Positions 16,863 through 25,351 of a DNA stretch of 64,000 nucleotides are shown in pieces. The DNA comes from an uncultured Thermoanaerobaculum sp. (GTDB lineage Bacteria > Acidobacteriota > Thermoanaerobaculia > Thermoanaerobaculales > Thermoanaerobaculaceae). Position 1 is the first letter of the stretch; each line of letters opens with the position of its first letter. The translations under genes were made by a program, and so were the position numbers. The stretch is from assembly GCA_937934115.1 (NCBI GenBank), contig CALHAH010000035.1, positions 1 to 64,000 of the forward strand. The letters run 5' to 3'. Below the pieces are notes generated by a model. The model did not search any database, was not told the origin of the DNA, and saw only the letters and a program-made list of their open reading frames with translations.

Positions 16863-18490
16863 TCGACGAACGTCACCTTGTTCACCTCGCGCAGCGTGGT
16901 GACACCGGCAAAAACGCGCTCTAGGGCTGATTCCCGCAAAAACTTCATGCCCTCAGCCTTTGCCGCCTTCTTAATTTCCGCCGCCGGCCGACGATCCAGG
17001 ATCAAAGCCCGGATGTTGTCGGAAAGGTCCAAAAGCTCGGAAATGGCGGTACGGCCTAGAAAGCCGGTGCCGTTGCACTCCAGGCAGCCGGTCCCTTCGT
17101 AAAAAGTGACACCCCGCACCATTTCCCGTGTAAGCCCCGACTCTTCCAGAAGCTCGGGGCTCACCTCCACCGGTCGCTTGCAGTGAGGGCAGATCTTGCG
17201 CACCAAACGCTGTGCCAAAACACAGTTCAAAGCCGAAACAAAGTTGTAAAGGTCCACGTTCATGTTCAAAAACCGTCCCAAAACGTCCACCACGTTGTTG
17301 GCGTGCACGGTGGTGAACACCAAATGCCCCGTAAGCGCGGATTGGACAGCAATTTGCGCGGTTTCCTCGTCACGGATTTCCCCCACCATGATCTTGTCCG
17401 GGTCGTGCCGCAGAATCGAACGCAAGCCCCGGGCAAAGGTTAAGCCCTTTTTTTCGTTCACAGGGATTTGCGTCACACCGGGCAGGATGTACTCCACGGG
17501 GTCTTCAATGGTGATGATCTTGTCTTCGGTGGAAACGATTTCCGAAAGACACGCGTAAAGGGTTGTGGTTTTGCCGGAACCGGTGGGACCGGTAACCAAC
17601 ACCATGCCGTAGGGCTCGCGGATGAACTTTCGCAGCTTGCGCTTGGTTTCCGCATCGAAGCCCAAAACGTCCAAATTGAGGTTGCGGAACTCCTGGTTGG
17701 CAGATTCCTTATCCAAAATACGGATCACCGCATCCTCACCAAAAACCGTGGGCATGATGGAAACGCGAAAGTCCACGGTACGACCCCTGATGCGCAACTT
17801 AAAACGGCCGTCCTGGGGGATGCGCTTTTCCGCAATGTCCAGCTCCGACATGACCTTGATCCGGGAAATGATGGTGGCGTGGTGGCGACGGTCAATGGGT
17901 TCCAAGGCCTCGTAAAGCACGCCGTCAATGCGGTACTTCACGATCACCCCATGGTCTCGGGTTTCAATGTGGATGTCAGAGGCCCGACGCTGGATGGCGT
18001 TGTAAATGATCGTATCCACCAGCTTGATGATGGGAGAGGTATCGGCGGCAATGCGGTCAATGGAGAGCGCTTCCTCGCCGTTGTCGGTTTCCTGCACCAG
18101 CTGAATACGGAAGTCCTCGGTGGCTTCGTCCAAAACCCTTTGCGTGGATTCCGACTTTTCCAGGATCTCGGCAATGCGGTTTTTGGGGGCCACCCGCACT
18201 TCCACTGGCGAGCCCAAGGCCAACTCCACCTCGTCCACCATCAAGACGTCCGAGGGGTCGGCCATGGCCACCACCACCACCTCCCCTTCCCGGTGGAGGG
18301 GCACGAACTGATAGCGCAGCATGACGTCCACCGGAATGTGGCGCAAAAGCTCCGGGTCCACTCGAAAGTTGGAGAGGTCGTCAAAGGGAAAGCCCAAGCG
18401 TTCGGCCAAGGTTTGCGCTTTGGCCACGTCGTCCTCCGGTGGGGTCCACCCCGCCAGGGTTTGCGAAAGCTTTTTTAAGTCCGTGCTCAT
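16859..18490 (-). CDS. gspE: Type II secretion / type IV assembly ATPase GspE
   Basis: This hexameric traffic ATPase powers pseudopilus assembly. It has 543 aa: N-terminal T2SE-N domain (about 20-130), linker, then the motor domain with Walker A GPTGSGKTTT (about residue 302), an Asp box, Walker B IMVGEIRDEETA and a His box (LTGHLVFTTVHANN). A zinc-binding tetracysteine (CPHC near 433, CLEC near 468) marks the extension-type GspE/PilB. It sits 8 nt after gspF and overlaps pilM. It is separate from the pilB at 27.1 kb and is about 28 aa shorter, which supports a distinct secretion-type machine. Confidence 0.95.
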   Translation of the reverse strand: MSTDLKKLSQTLAGWTPPEDDVAKAQTLAERLGFPFDDLSNFRVDPELLRHIPVDVMLRYQFVPLHREGEVVVVAMADPSDVLMVDEVELALGSPVEVRVAPKNRIAEILEKSESTQRVLDEATEDFRIQLVQETDNGEEALSIDRIAADTSPIIKLVDTIIYNAIQRRASDIHIETRDHGVIVKYRIDGVLYEALEPIDRRHHATIISRIKVMSELDIAEKRIPQDGRFKLRIRGRTVDFRVSIMPTVFGEDAVIRILDKESANQEFRNLNLDVLGFDAETKRKLRKFIREPYGMVLVTGPTGSGKTTTLYACLSEIVSTEDKIITIEDPVEYILPGVTQIPVNEKKGLTFARGLRSILRHDPDKIMVGEIRDEETAQIAVQSALTGHLVFTTVHANNVVDVLGRFLNMNVDLYNFVSALNCVLAQRLVRKICPHCKRPVEVSPELLEESGLTREMVRGVTFYEGTGCLECNGTGFLGRTAISELLDLSDNIRALILDRRPAAEIKKAAKAEGMKFLRESALERVFAGVTTLREVNKVTFVE

Positions 18491-18498
18491 GACCCCTC

Positions 18499-19707
18499 CT
18501 ACTGCACCCGTTGCAACAGCGTAAACATGGGCAGGTATACGGACAAGAGCAAGGTCACGATGACACCGCCCATCAGCACCAGCACCGCCGGTTCGATGAG
18601 CGTGACTACCCTGCCCAGCTTGACCTCAACGCTTTCATCGTAAAACTGTCCTACCCCGTCCAGCATCTCCACCAACGCCCCGGTAGCCTCCCCCACCTGT
18701 ACCATGGCCAGAGAAAGCTCCGGAAAAAGGCCGGTGGTTTCCAAGGAGGACCAAAGGGGCTGCCCCTCCCGCACCATGGGGATAACCCCTCGCAACGGCT
18801 GGGATAGGGCGCGGTTGGTGACGGTTCCCACCGCCACTTCTAAAGCTGGCACCAAAGGGGTGCCGCCGGCCAAAAGCGTACTCAACGCCCGCACGAACTG
18901 CGAAAGCCCAAAGAGGTGAAAGATCTCACCCACAAAGGGCAAGCGCAAGCGGGCGCGATCCCAGGCGAGACGCCCCGCGTCGCTTTCCAGGTAGCGGCGC
19001 AGCACCACCACACCCACCACCAGACCGGCTAGCAACACGTATATTTGCTGCTTGATGAAGCTGGCTACGGCCAGGATCCCCAGTGTTAAAAGCGGCAATT
19101 CCGCTTGGAAATCCCGGTACAAACCGGCAAAGCGCGGGATCACGTAGGTGACCAGCACCACGATCAACACGAAAGCCAAAGCCATGAGTACCGCCGGGTA
19201 CGTGAGGGCCGAGGTGACCTTGCGACGGGCCGCCTCCAGCATTTGCTGATAGCGAATGTAACGCCGCAATACCCCCACCAAGTCACCCGAGCGCTCGCCA
19301 GCAAACACGCTGGCGCAGTAAAGCGGGGGAAAAAGCGCCCCTTGTGCCGCAAAGGCTTCAGAAAGCGCCACCCCTGAGCGCACGTCTTCCAAAACGCGAG
19401 CCAGCACTTCGCGGAAAAAGAGGTTGGCCTGCGCTTTTTGCAGTAGCTCCAAAGACTGCAGCACCGGCATCCCCGCGGCCAAGAGCGTAGCCAGCTGTTG
19501 GTTGAACACCAAGAACTCCAGCGGCTTGACCTTCTCCCGGTAGCGCCAGCTCCAAGCCCAGCGAAGGCGACGGGCGGCTTTCACCGAAAAAACGTAAAGG
19601 CCGCGGGATTCCAGCTCCCGGCGCAAGGCTTCGGCTGAGGCGGCGTGGTGCCTCTGCTCGCTCACGCGCCCATCGGGCATCCCCAGGCGAACCACAAACT
19701 CAGGCAT
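18499..19707 (-). CDS. gspF: Type II secretion inner-membrane platform protein GspF
   Basis: This is a 402-aa polytopic platform protein. Two copies of the T2SSF domain are visible: FNQQLATLLAAGMPVLQSLE near residue 70 and FVRALSTLLAGGTPLVPALE near 270. Three membrane helices are apparent (LMALAFVLIVVLVTYVIP; IYVLLAGLVVGVVVL; VLVLMGGVIVTLLLSVYLPM). The conserved end VYLPMFTLLQRV fits GspF/PilC. The ATG at 19707 overlaps the preceding TAA (TAATG). The protein anchors GspE and organises pilin extraction. Confidence 0.94.
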   Translation of the reverse strand: MPEFVVRLGMPDGRVSEQRHHAASAEALRRELESRGLYVFSVKAARRLRWAWSWRYREKVKPLEFLVFNQQLATLLAAGMPVLQSLELLQKAQANLFFREVLARVLEDVRSGVALSEAFAAQGALFPPLYCASVFAGERSGDLVGVLRRYIRYQQMLEAARRKVTSALTYPAVLMALAFVLIVVLVTYVIPRFAGLYRDFQAELPLLTLGILAVASFIKQQIYVLLAGLVVGVVVLRRYLESDAGRLAWDRARLRLPFVGEIFHLFGLSQFVRALSTLLAGGTPLVPALEVAVGTVTNRALSQPLRGVIPMVREGQPLWSSLETTGLFPELSLAMVQVGEATGALVEMLDGVGQFYDESVEVKLGRVVTLIEPAVLVLMGGVIVTLLLSVYLPMFTLLQRVQ

Positions 19708-20390
19708 TACATCTCCTCCCGCTCCGCCCAAAATACCAGCACCAGCGCTTGGTTGGCCGCCTCCGAGCGAGCTGCCCCCAAAATCCCGGTTTGCTTCAAG
19801 CGCAGGGAAAGCGTGGTCCGCAGCAAAAGGCGCAAGCCCTCGCTGCCGTCGGGGTTACGGCTCTTGCGGTAAAGCTCAAACCCCTGCAACTGCACCCGAT
19901 CCCGCTCGCGGCTTGCCCCCCGTACCAAAAACTTAAGGTAGTACTTCCCCGCCGCCTCGGCCTCCACGGTGGCCCCGTCGGTGGCTGCCAAAAGCAACGT
20001 ATCCAGTTCCTGGTAAGAGGTAAAGCGGAAAACCTCGGAAAGCTCCTTGCCCACCCCTTCAATCAAAGGGCTGGCCGCCCCTGGCGTGGGCGGCACCGTG
20101 GAAGCTACGATCAAGCGCAAGCGAATGCGGTAGGTTTCCGGAGGCTGATCGAAGTTTGCCAAAACCTCCGCCACTCGCTTTTGCACCGCTGGGGTGTCCC
20201 GCACCGTAAGGGTGTTGGCGCGGGGTTGGATGAGCAGCGAGCCGTCCGACGAGAGCAGGGGTTCAACCACCGCAGCCGCCTCCCGCGCCGGCTTGAACCG
20301 TAGCTGGAAAACCCGCACCTCTTGGGCTGTTTGCGCCCATGCGCCATACGTTACGCCAAAAAGCACCGCCAGCGCCGCTACCCACCGCAC
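19707..20390 (-). CDS. Periplasmic secretin_N (NolW-type) domain protein
   Basis: This is a 227-aa exported protein with a signal peptide (MRWVAALAVLFGVTYGAWAQ). Residues about 24-85 (VRVFQLRFKPAREAAAVVEP, then RANTLTVRDTPAVQKRVAEV) match the NolW/secretin_N fold that forms the periplasmic rings of secretins. No secretin barrel follows. The C-terminal 140 residues are beta-rich and not recognised. It could add a ring, act as an adaptor between the platform and the secretin, or be the remnant of a second secretin. Its place between the anti-sigma gene and gspF ties it to this secretion unit. Confidence 0.75.
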   Translation of the reverse strand: MRWVAALAVLFGVTYGAWAQTAQEVRVFQLRFKPAREAAAVVEPLLSSDGSLLIQPRANTLTVRDTPAVQKRVAEVLANFDQPPETYRIRLRLIVASTVPPTPGAASPLIEGVGKELSEVFRFTSYQELDTLLLAATDGATVEAEAAGKYYLKFLVRGASRERDRVQLQGFELYRKSRNPDGSEGLRLLLRTTLSLRLKQTGILGAARSEAANQALVLVFWAEREEM

Positions 20391-20393
20391 GCC

Positions 20394-20882
20394 CTAAAGC
20401 TCCACCGCGGGGCTCACGATGAAAGCCACCTGCGTTCGCGCCTCTCCCTCAGAAACCAACTGGTACACCCGCACCCCCTCCCCCTCCACCTCCACAAAGG
20501 GCTCGGGGACAAGCTTTTCCTGCACAGGCGTGGCCACCACCGTCGGTGGCGGCACCCGTGGCCAACGCTCGTAGGCCAGTCCCAGAGCCAGAAACAGGAA
20601 AGCCGCCGCTGCCACCCGCCGCCAGACCCGCTTTTTCCTCGCCAACGACTTTTCCACCCGCCGCTGGTGGATACCTGCCAAGACCTCTTCCACAAAGTGG
20701 CCATCGGTCGGCTCCGCCGCAGGCAAGGCCAAAGCCATGGCCAAGGCCGGATCCTCCTGCCAAAGGAGGCGACGGCACTCCTGGCAGCCACGAACGTGAG
20801 CCCGAAACTCTTGGCGCTCGTCTTCGCCCAGGCCTAAAGCCACGTACGCGGGAAGCCAGCCGCAGACCTTGCCGCAGCTCAT
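20394..20882 (-). CDS. Anti-sigma factor with zinc-finger (ZAS-like) domain
   Basis: This is a 162-aa bitopic protein. The N-terminus has a ZAS-type zinc site (HVRGCQEC at about residues 29-36, the H-x3-C-x2-C form). One membrane helix follows (AAAAFLFLALGLAY near residue 90), then a short periplasmic domain (VRVYQLVSEGEARTQVAFIV). Such proteins hold an ECF sigma factor inactive until an envelope cue triggers release. Its ATG overlaps the sigma-factor stop (ATGA), as expected for a cognate pair. The cue is not shown by the sequence; linkage to the secretion genes suggests envelope or secretion status. Confidence 0.88.
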   Translation of the reverse strand: MSCGKVCGWLPAYVALGLGEDERQEFRAHVRGCQECRRLLWQEDPALAMALALPAAEPTDGHFVEEVLAGIHQRRVEKSLARKKRVWRRVAAAAFLFLALGLAYERWPRVPPPTVVATPVQEKLVPEPFVEVEGEGVRVYQLVSEGEARTQVAFIVSPAVEL

Positions 20883-21493
20883 GCCTCACCCCCTTTGGGG
20901 AGGTACTCGGGAAAGCGGCGCGCCAGCTCCCGCCGCAAGGTGGCACGCGCTGCAAACACGTGATTGCGCACGGTGGTTTCCGTGCAGCCCATGATGCGCG
21001 CCACCTCCGAAGTGGAAAGACCCTCCACCTCCCGCAGTACAAAAGCTTGCCTCTGGGCGGGGGGCAAAGCTTGCGCCAGTTGGCGAAAGATACTCTCCAC
21101 TTCTTTTTCCTGCAGAAGCTGCGGGGCTTTTGGCGCTTCGTCTTCCCCCACCAACCGCAGGTGCGTTTGGTGGGTGCGGTCCCTGCTCCCCCGCGCCCGC
21201 AGGGCATCAACGGCCAAGTTTGCGGCTATGCGGTAAAGCCACGTGGAAAAGCACCAGGAAGGGTCGTAGCGGGAAAGGTTTTCCCAAGCTTTGATGAAGG
21301 CCAGCTGCGCAATGTCCCGGGCTTCCTCTTCGTCCAACAGGATGCGGGCCGCCAAACGGCGAACCCCGCCCTGATGGCGCTTTACTAAGAGCGCAAAGGC
21401 TTGCTCATCCCCGGCGCGCGCGGCTTTCGCCAGCACACGGTCGTCGGCTTCCGCGCTCACGTCCCTACTCGTAAAAAGGCGAAGCACCCCCAC
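20879..21493 (-). CDS. ECF-family RNA polymerase sigma factor
   Basis: This is a roughly 204-aa ECF sigma factor. Sigma2 carries DEEEARDIAQLAFIKAWENL and FSTWLYRIAANLAVDALR. Sigma4 carries LPPAQRQAFVLREVEGLSTS and the helix-turn-helix EVARIMGCTETTVRNHVFAA. The start is a judgement: GTG 21493 sits 4-5 nt after a GGAGG, while GTG 21511 is also open. A TATACT hexamer on this strand at 21550-21555 may be its -10. It is first gene of the secretion operon, so the whole unit may be autoregulated. Confidence 0.93.
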   Translation of the reverse strand: MGVLRLFTSRDVSAEADDRVLAKAARAGDEQAFALLVKRHQGGVRRLAARILLDEEEARDIAQLAFIKAWENLSRYDPSWCFSTWLYRIAANLAVDALRARGSRDRTHQTHLRLVGEDEAPKAPQLLQEKEVESIFRQLAQALPPAQRQAFVLREVEGLSTSEVARIMGCTETTVRNHVFAARATLRRELARRFPEYLPKGGEA

Positions 21494-21584
21494 GGCACCT
21501 CCGTCCTCCACCCCCGTTTACGTGCCCCGGCGTCCCGCCGTTGGGGGCAGTATAGTCCCTCCCGGTTTTGGCCGGCGCCTGCGC

Positions 21585-21590
21585 TAGACT
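21585..21590 (+). promoter_or_regulatory. Leaderless-type -10 element of waaA
   Basis: TAGACT ends 6 nt before the GTG start of waaA, and no ribosome-binding site lies between. The same TANNNT-N6-start spacing recurs at five other genes in the window, which supports transcription starting at the first codon. No clear -35 box is seen. Confidence 0.6.
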
Positions 21591-21596
21591 TGCCGC

Positions 21597-22859
21597 GTGC
21601 GTGGGCTTCCTTTGCTTTTTTACCGCTTGGCGGTGCACGTGACCTTACCCCTCGCCGCCCCTTTTCTGTGGCTAGCGGCGCGCCGCTCCGGAAAACACAG
21701 GCCCCCTTTAAAGCTGCGCTTGGGTTTGGGTTTGCCGCCCGTACCCCGCGGCGGCGTGGTGGCTCACGCGGTCTCCGTGGGCGAGGTCACGGTGGCCCGC
21801 GCTTTGCTTTCGGAGCTTCGACGTCGGCGCCCCCAGGTACCGCTCATCCTCTCCGCCACCACCGCCACCGGATTGCAACTGGCCTCTGGTGCGCAGGTCG
21901 CCGATGTCACCCTGCCCTTTCCCTTGGATCTCCCAGGCCCCACTCGTCGTTTCCTTTCAGCCACAAAGCCCCGCCTCTTCGTACTTGTGGAAACCGAGCT
22001 ATGGCCGGAAATGCTGGCTGCCTGTGGCGAGGCAGGCATCCCGGTGGTGCTGGTGAACGCTCGCATTTCCGACCGTTCGTTCCCGCGCTACAAGCTGTTG
22101 GTTCCCCTCTTGCGTCAGCTGTTGGCGCCGCTGACCTTGGCCCTGGCGCAAACCGAGGAAGATGCGGCAAGGCTCGTAGCCTTGGGGGTGCCGCCGGAGA
22201 AGGTGCGGGTCACAGGCAACATCAAATTCGACGTTACACCGGCAAAACCTCTGGCCCCTGAGTTGGCATCGCGGCTTCGCCACGTAGCCAGCGGCCGTCC
22301 CATCCTCGTGGCGGGGTCCACCATGCCCGCGGAAGAAAAGCAGGTTCTCGCTGCCTGGAAAAGCCTTCAGCCGCGACCCTTGCTCCTCCTCGCTCCCCGC
22401 CACCCGGAACGGGCCCAGGAAGTGCTGGAGCTTTGCCGGCAGTGGGAGGTACGGGCCGTGCGCCGTAGCCCCCTGCCCCCCGCCAACGGCACAGTGGATG
22501 TGGTGGTGCTGGACACCGTGGGGGAACTGGCCGCCCTTTACGAGCTCGCCACCGTGGCGTTTGTGGGTGGCTCGCTGGTCCCCACGGGAGGGCACAACCC
22601 CATTGAACCGGCGCGGTTTGCAGTGCCCGTGGTTTCCGGTCCCCATGTGCGCAACTTTGCCGCCGTCTACCGGGAATTGGCGCGTGCAGGTGGCGTCAAG
22701 ATCGTGTCCCATGCCCGCGAGCTGCAATCCACGCTGGCCGCGCTTTTGGCCCACCCAGAGGACGCAAAAAACCTGGGGCAACGGGCGTGCCAGGTTCTCG
22801 CCAAGCACGCGGGCGCCACCGGGAGGACCGTGGAAGCCTTGCTTCCGTTTTTACCATGA
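21597..22859 (+). CDS. waaA: 3-deoxy-D-manno-octulosonic acid (Kdo) transferase
   Basis: WaaA attaches Kdo from CMP-Kdo to lipid A precursor, the first inner-core step of LPS. The protein has 420 aa, starts with GTG, and carries an N-terminal membrane anchor (YRLAVHVTLPLAAPFLWLAA). The GT-B fold shows HAVSVGEVTVA near residue 57, a LVETELWPEML motif near 130, QTEEDAARLVALGVP and GNIKFD near 205, and the nucleotide-binding GGSLVPTGGHNPIEPA near 325. Its stop overlaps the lpxK start (ATGA). Confidence 0.95.
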   Translation: MRGLPLLFYRLAVHVTLPLAAPFLWLAARRSGKHRPPLKLRLGLGLPPVPRGGVVAHAVSVGEVTVARALLSELRRRRPQVPLILSATTATGLQLASGAQVADVTLPFPLDLPGPTRRFLSATKPRLFVLVETELWPEMLAACGEAGIPVVLVNARISDRSFPRYKLLVPLLRQLLAPLTLALAQTEEDAARLVALGVPPEKVRVTGNIKFDVTPAKPLAPELASRLRHVASGRPILVAGSTMPAEEKQVLAAWKSLQPRPLLLLAPRHPERAQEVLELCRQWEVRAVRRSPLPPANGTVDVVVLDTVGELAALYELATVAFVGGSLVPTGGHNPIEPARFAVPVVSGPHVRNFAAVYRELARAGGVKIVSHARELQSTLAALLAHPEDAKNLGQRACQVLAKHAGATGRTVEALLPFLP

Positions 22860-23833
22860 GCCCCAGACGCTTGCTCAACGCCCCTTTTGAGGGCTTGAAC
22901 TTTGTGCTTCGCTTGGCTGTGGGTCGTGGTTTTTTGCCGCGGAAAACTGCGCCTTTGCCAGTGATCTCCGTGGGCAACATCACCATGGGTGGTACGGGCA
23001 AAACCCCTTTGGTGGAGGCTTTGGCGCGCACGCTTTTGGAGCTGGGGGCCAAACCCGCCGTCCTCACCCGCGGGTACAGGCGCCAAGGCACTTCCACGCT
23101 GGTGCTGCAGGGGGACCCCGGCCCTGCCTGGAGGCAAGCCGGGGATGAACCCTCGCTCTTAGCCAAAAGGCTCGCGAAAGTGCCAGTGGTGGTGGACGCC
23201 AACCGCCTGCGCGCGGCCCGACAGGCCTTGTCCCTGGGGGCTACCCACGCCCTTTTGGACGACGGTTTCCAGCATTGGCCTTTGGCTCGCCACCTGGATC
23301 TTGTAGTGGTGGACGCCAAAGACCCCCTGGGACGTGGCACGTGGCGGCGAGAAGGACCGTGGGCTTTGCGGTTTGCTTCCCGCATAGTTTGCGTGGGCGA
23401 GGCCGCGGATCAAGAAAGCGCTCGCCAGATCCTTTCCTGCTACCACCCTTTGCCACCTTTTGCCGTGACCGCAAAACCCCAGGGCTTTTTCTGGGAGAAC
23501 CGCCTGCAACCCTTGAGCAAGCTTTGTGGCCAAAAGCTTTTCGCCTTTGCCGGTATTGCCCAACCCACCCGCTTCTTTCAAGCTCTCGCCCAAGCCGGTG
23601 CCGAGCTCTTAGGGCAGGTGGCCTTCCCCGACCACCACCCCTACACCCGGGAACAACTGCAGGCTTTGCTCACCCAAGCTCGTCGCCACAGCGCCCTCCC
23701 CATCACTACCGGCAAGGACGCCGTGCGCTTGCCCCCAGATCTGGCCCGCCAGGTGGCGGTTTTGGAGATCTCGTTGGCGCCCCAGGAGGAGCCCTTCACC
23801 AATTTGCTGAAACCCGTTCTCGGCATCCGTTAG
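22856..23833 (+). CDS. lpxK: Tetraacyldisaccharide 4'-kinase
   Basis: LpxK phosphorylates the 4' position of the lipid A disaccharide precursor at the inner membrane. The protein has 325 aa, with the N-terminal amphipathic segment, a P-loop (GNITMGGTGKTP near residue 42), TRGYRRQG, and the LLDDGFQHWPLARHLDLVVV signature near 130. The ATG at 22856 overlaps the waaA stop. Coupling of lpxK and waaA matches their neighbouring roles in lipid A-Kdo assembly. Confidence 0.96.
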   Translation: MSPRRLLNAPFEGLNFVLRLAVGRGFLPRKTAPLPVISVGNITMGGTGKTPLVEALARTLLELGAKPAVLTRGYRRQGTSTLVLQGDPGPAWRQAGDEPSLLAKRLAKVPVVVDANRLRAARQALSLGATHALLDDGFQHWPLARHLDLVVVDAKDPLGRGTWRREGPWALRFASRIVCVGEAADQESARQILSCYHPLPPFAVTAKPQGFFWENRLQPLSKLCGQKLFAFAGIAQPTRFFQALAQAGAELLGQVAFPDHHPYTREQLQALLTQARRHSALPITTGKDAVRLPPDLARQVAVLEISLAPQEEPFTNLLKPVLGIR

Positions 23834-23836
23834 AAT
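23831..23836 (+). promoter_or_regulatory. Leaderless-type -10 element of the heptose kinase gene
   Basis: TAGAAT is followed by 6 nt (cccggt) and then the GTG start at 23843. It overlaps the lpxK stop codon. The spacing matches the other TANNNT-N6-start sites, and no Shine-Dalgarno sequence fits in the gap. Confidence 0.58.
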
Positions 23837-23842
23837 CCCGGT

Positions 23843-24850
23843 GTGCGGGAAAAGGATCGCCTCCACCACCTGATAGACAGCTTCCGCAACTGTCGGGTGC
23901 TGCTCTACGGCGATTTGGTCCTGGACCGCTTTATCCTGGGAAGCCCCAAGCGCATTTCCCGCGAAGCACCGGTGCTGATCTTGCGCTTCGAGGAGCAAAA
24001 AGACGTACCCGGAGGCGGTGCCAACGCCATGGCCAACATCTTGAGCCTCGGCGGTCAGGTAGTGGCGGTGGGTGTGGTGGGGGACGACGAGCCAGGGGAG
24101 GTGCTGCGGGAAACCCTCAGGCAAAAGGGTGGGGAGCTGAGTCACGTGGTGGTGGTTCCAGGCTTTCGCACGGTGACCAAGGTGCGCATCTTGGCCGGTG
24201 GCCCCTCTGCCCTCAAACACCAGGTGGCCCGCTACGACATCGAGGACCACGTGAGCAACGGCAAGGTTAGGAACCAACTGCTGGCAGCCCTCGCCGCTCT
24301 GGCGCCAGCGGTCCAGGCAGCCGCCATTTCCGACTACGGGTACGGGACCGTCTTTCCCGAGGGGGTGCACGTACTCCGCCAACACCTCCCACCGGGTGTT
24401 TTAGCTGTGGCGGACTCTCGCTTTGCCCTTCCTGCCTTGGGCCCGGTGGACGGCGCAACCCCTAACCTCGAGGAGCTTTCCGCCCACGCCGGCCAGTTCC
24501 CGCAGACCGACCGTCAGGTGGCGGAAGCGGCGGAAAGCTTAAGGCGCAAGCTGCGAGCGCGGTTTTTGGTGGCCACCCGCGGCTCCCAGGGTTTGACGCT
24601 GGTGGAGCGGGGCATGCCTCCGTACCACTTGCCGGTTTTTGGTACCGACCAGGTGGCGGACGTCACCGGTGCGGGCGATACGGTCTTAGCTACCTTGACG
24701 CTTACCCTGGCCGCCGGCGGCACGCCTCGGCAAGCGGCCATTCTCGCCAACCTCGCCGGTGGCATCGTAGTGATGAAAGCCGGCACCGCCACGGTGAGCC
24801 CCGACGAACTGCACGCGGCGGTGGACGCGGCCCCTTTTGTCCATGACTGA
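23843..24850 (+). CDS. rfaE1: D-glycero-beta-D-manno-heptose-7-phosphate kinase
   Basis: This is a 335-aa PfkB/ribokinase-family enzyme that phosphorylates heptose-7-phosphate for ADP-heptose synthesis. Supporting motifs are [20 protein letters not shown] near residue 23, [17 protein letters not shown] near 55, and the catalytic/anion-hole [15 protein letters not shown] near 273. It corresponds to the N-terminal half of HldE. Here the adenylyltransferase half is a separate overlapping gene, as in the split RfaE1/RfaE2 form. Confidence 0.93.
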   Translation: MREKDRLHHLIDSFRNCRVLLYGDLVLDRFILGSPKRISREAPVLILRFEEQKDVPGGGANAMANILSLGGQVVAVGVVGDDEPGEVLRETLRQKGGELSHVVVVPGFRTVTKVRILAGGPSALKHQVARYDIEDHVSNGKVRNQLLAALAALAPAVQAAAISDYGYGTVFPEGVHVLRQHLPPGVLAVADSRFALPALGPVDGATPNLEELSAHAGQFPQTDRQVAEAAESLRRKLRARFLVATRGSQGLTLVERGMPPYHLPVFGTDQVADVTGAGDTVLATLTLTLAAGGTPRQAAILANLAGGIVVMKAGTATVSPDELHAAVDAAPFVHD

Positions 24851-25346
24851 CCCCAAGTCCAAGATCGTCCCCCGCGAACAAGCGGCCCTCCTCTCGCAGA
24901 GGGCTCGGGAACAAGGGCTAACCGTGGTCTTGGCCAACGGTGTTTTTGATCTCTTGCACGTGGGTCACGCGCGCTACCTCTGGGCCGCCAAAAACCTCGG
25001 CGACGTTTTGATCGTGGGGGTCAACAGCGATGCTTCGGCCAGGGCCCTCAAGGGACCGGGGCGGCCGCTTCTCCCGGAGGAGGAGCGCGCCGAACTTTTG
25101 GCGCATTTGGCGTCCGTGGACTACGTGGTGATTTTCCCCGAAACCACGGTGGTGGAGCTTTTGAAGGCGGTAAAACCCCATATTCACGCCAAGGGCACCG
25201 ACTACACCCCCGACACCGTCCCGGAAAGGGAGGTGGTTGTTGCCTGGGGCGGGCGTACCGCCATTTGCGGCGACCCCAAAGACCACGCCACCTCCGACCT
25301 CGTGGCAACCCTTCGTCGGCGGTTTGCTTCCGAAAGCTCCTCTTGA
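24843..25346 (+). CDS. rfaE2: D-glycero-beta-D-manno-heptose 1-phosphate adenylyltransferase
   Basis: This 167-aa cytidylyltransferase-fold enzyme transfers AMP to heptose-1-phosphate. The nucleotide-binding pattern [14 protein letters not shown] lies near residue 33 and [16 protein letters not shown] near 62. The ATG at 24843 overlaps the kinase stop (ATGACTGA), so the two halves of a normal HldE are translationally coupled rather than fused. Confidence 0.94.
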   Translation: MTDPKSKIVPREQAALLSQRAREQGLTVVLANGVFDLLHVGHARYLWAAKNLGDVLIVGVNSDASARALKGPGRPLLPEEERAELLAHLASVDYVVIFPETTVVELLKAVKPHIHAKGTDYTPDTVPEREVVVAWGGRTAICGDPKDHATSDLVATLRRRFASESSS

Positions 25347-25351
25347 GCTCC

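Noticed and set aside
17183..18478. Large plus-strand open frames opposite gspE, pilB and the secretin
   Set aside because: They are antisense shadows of highly conserved coding sequence; the translations are His/Gly-rich and lack motifs.
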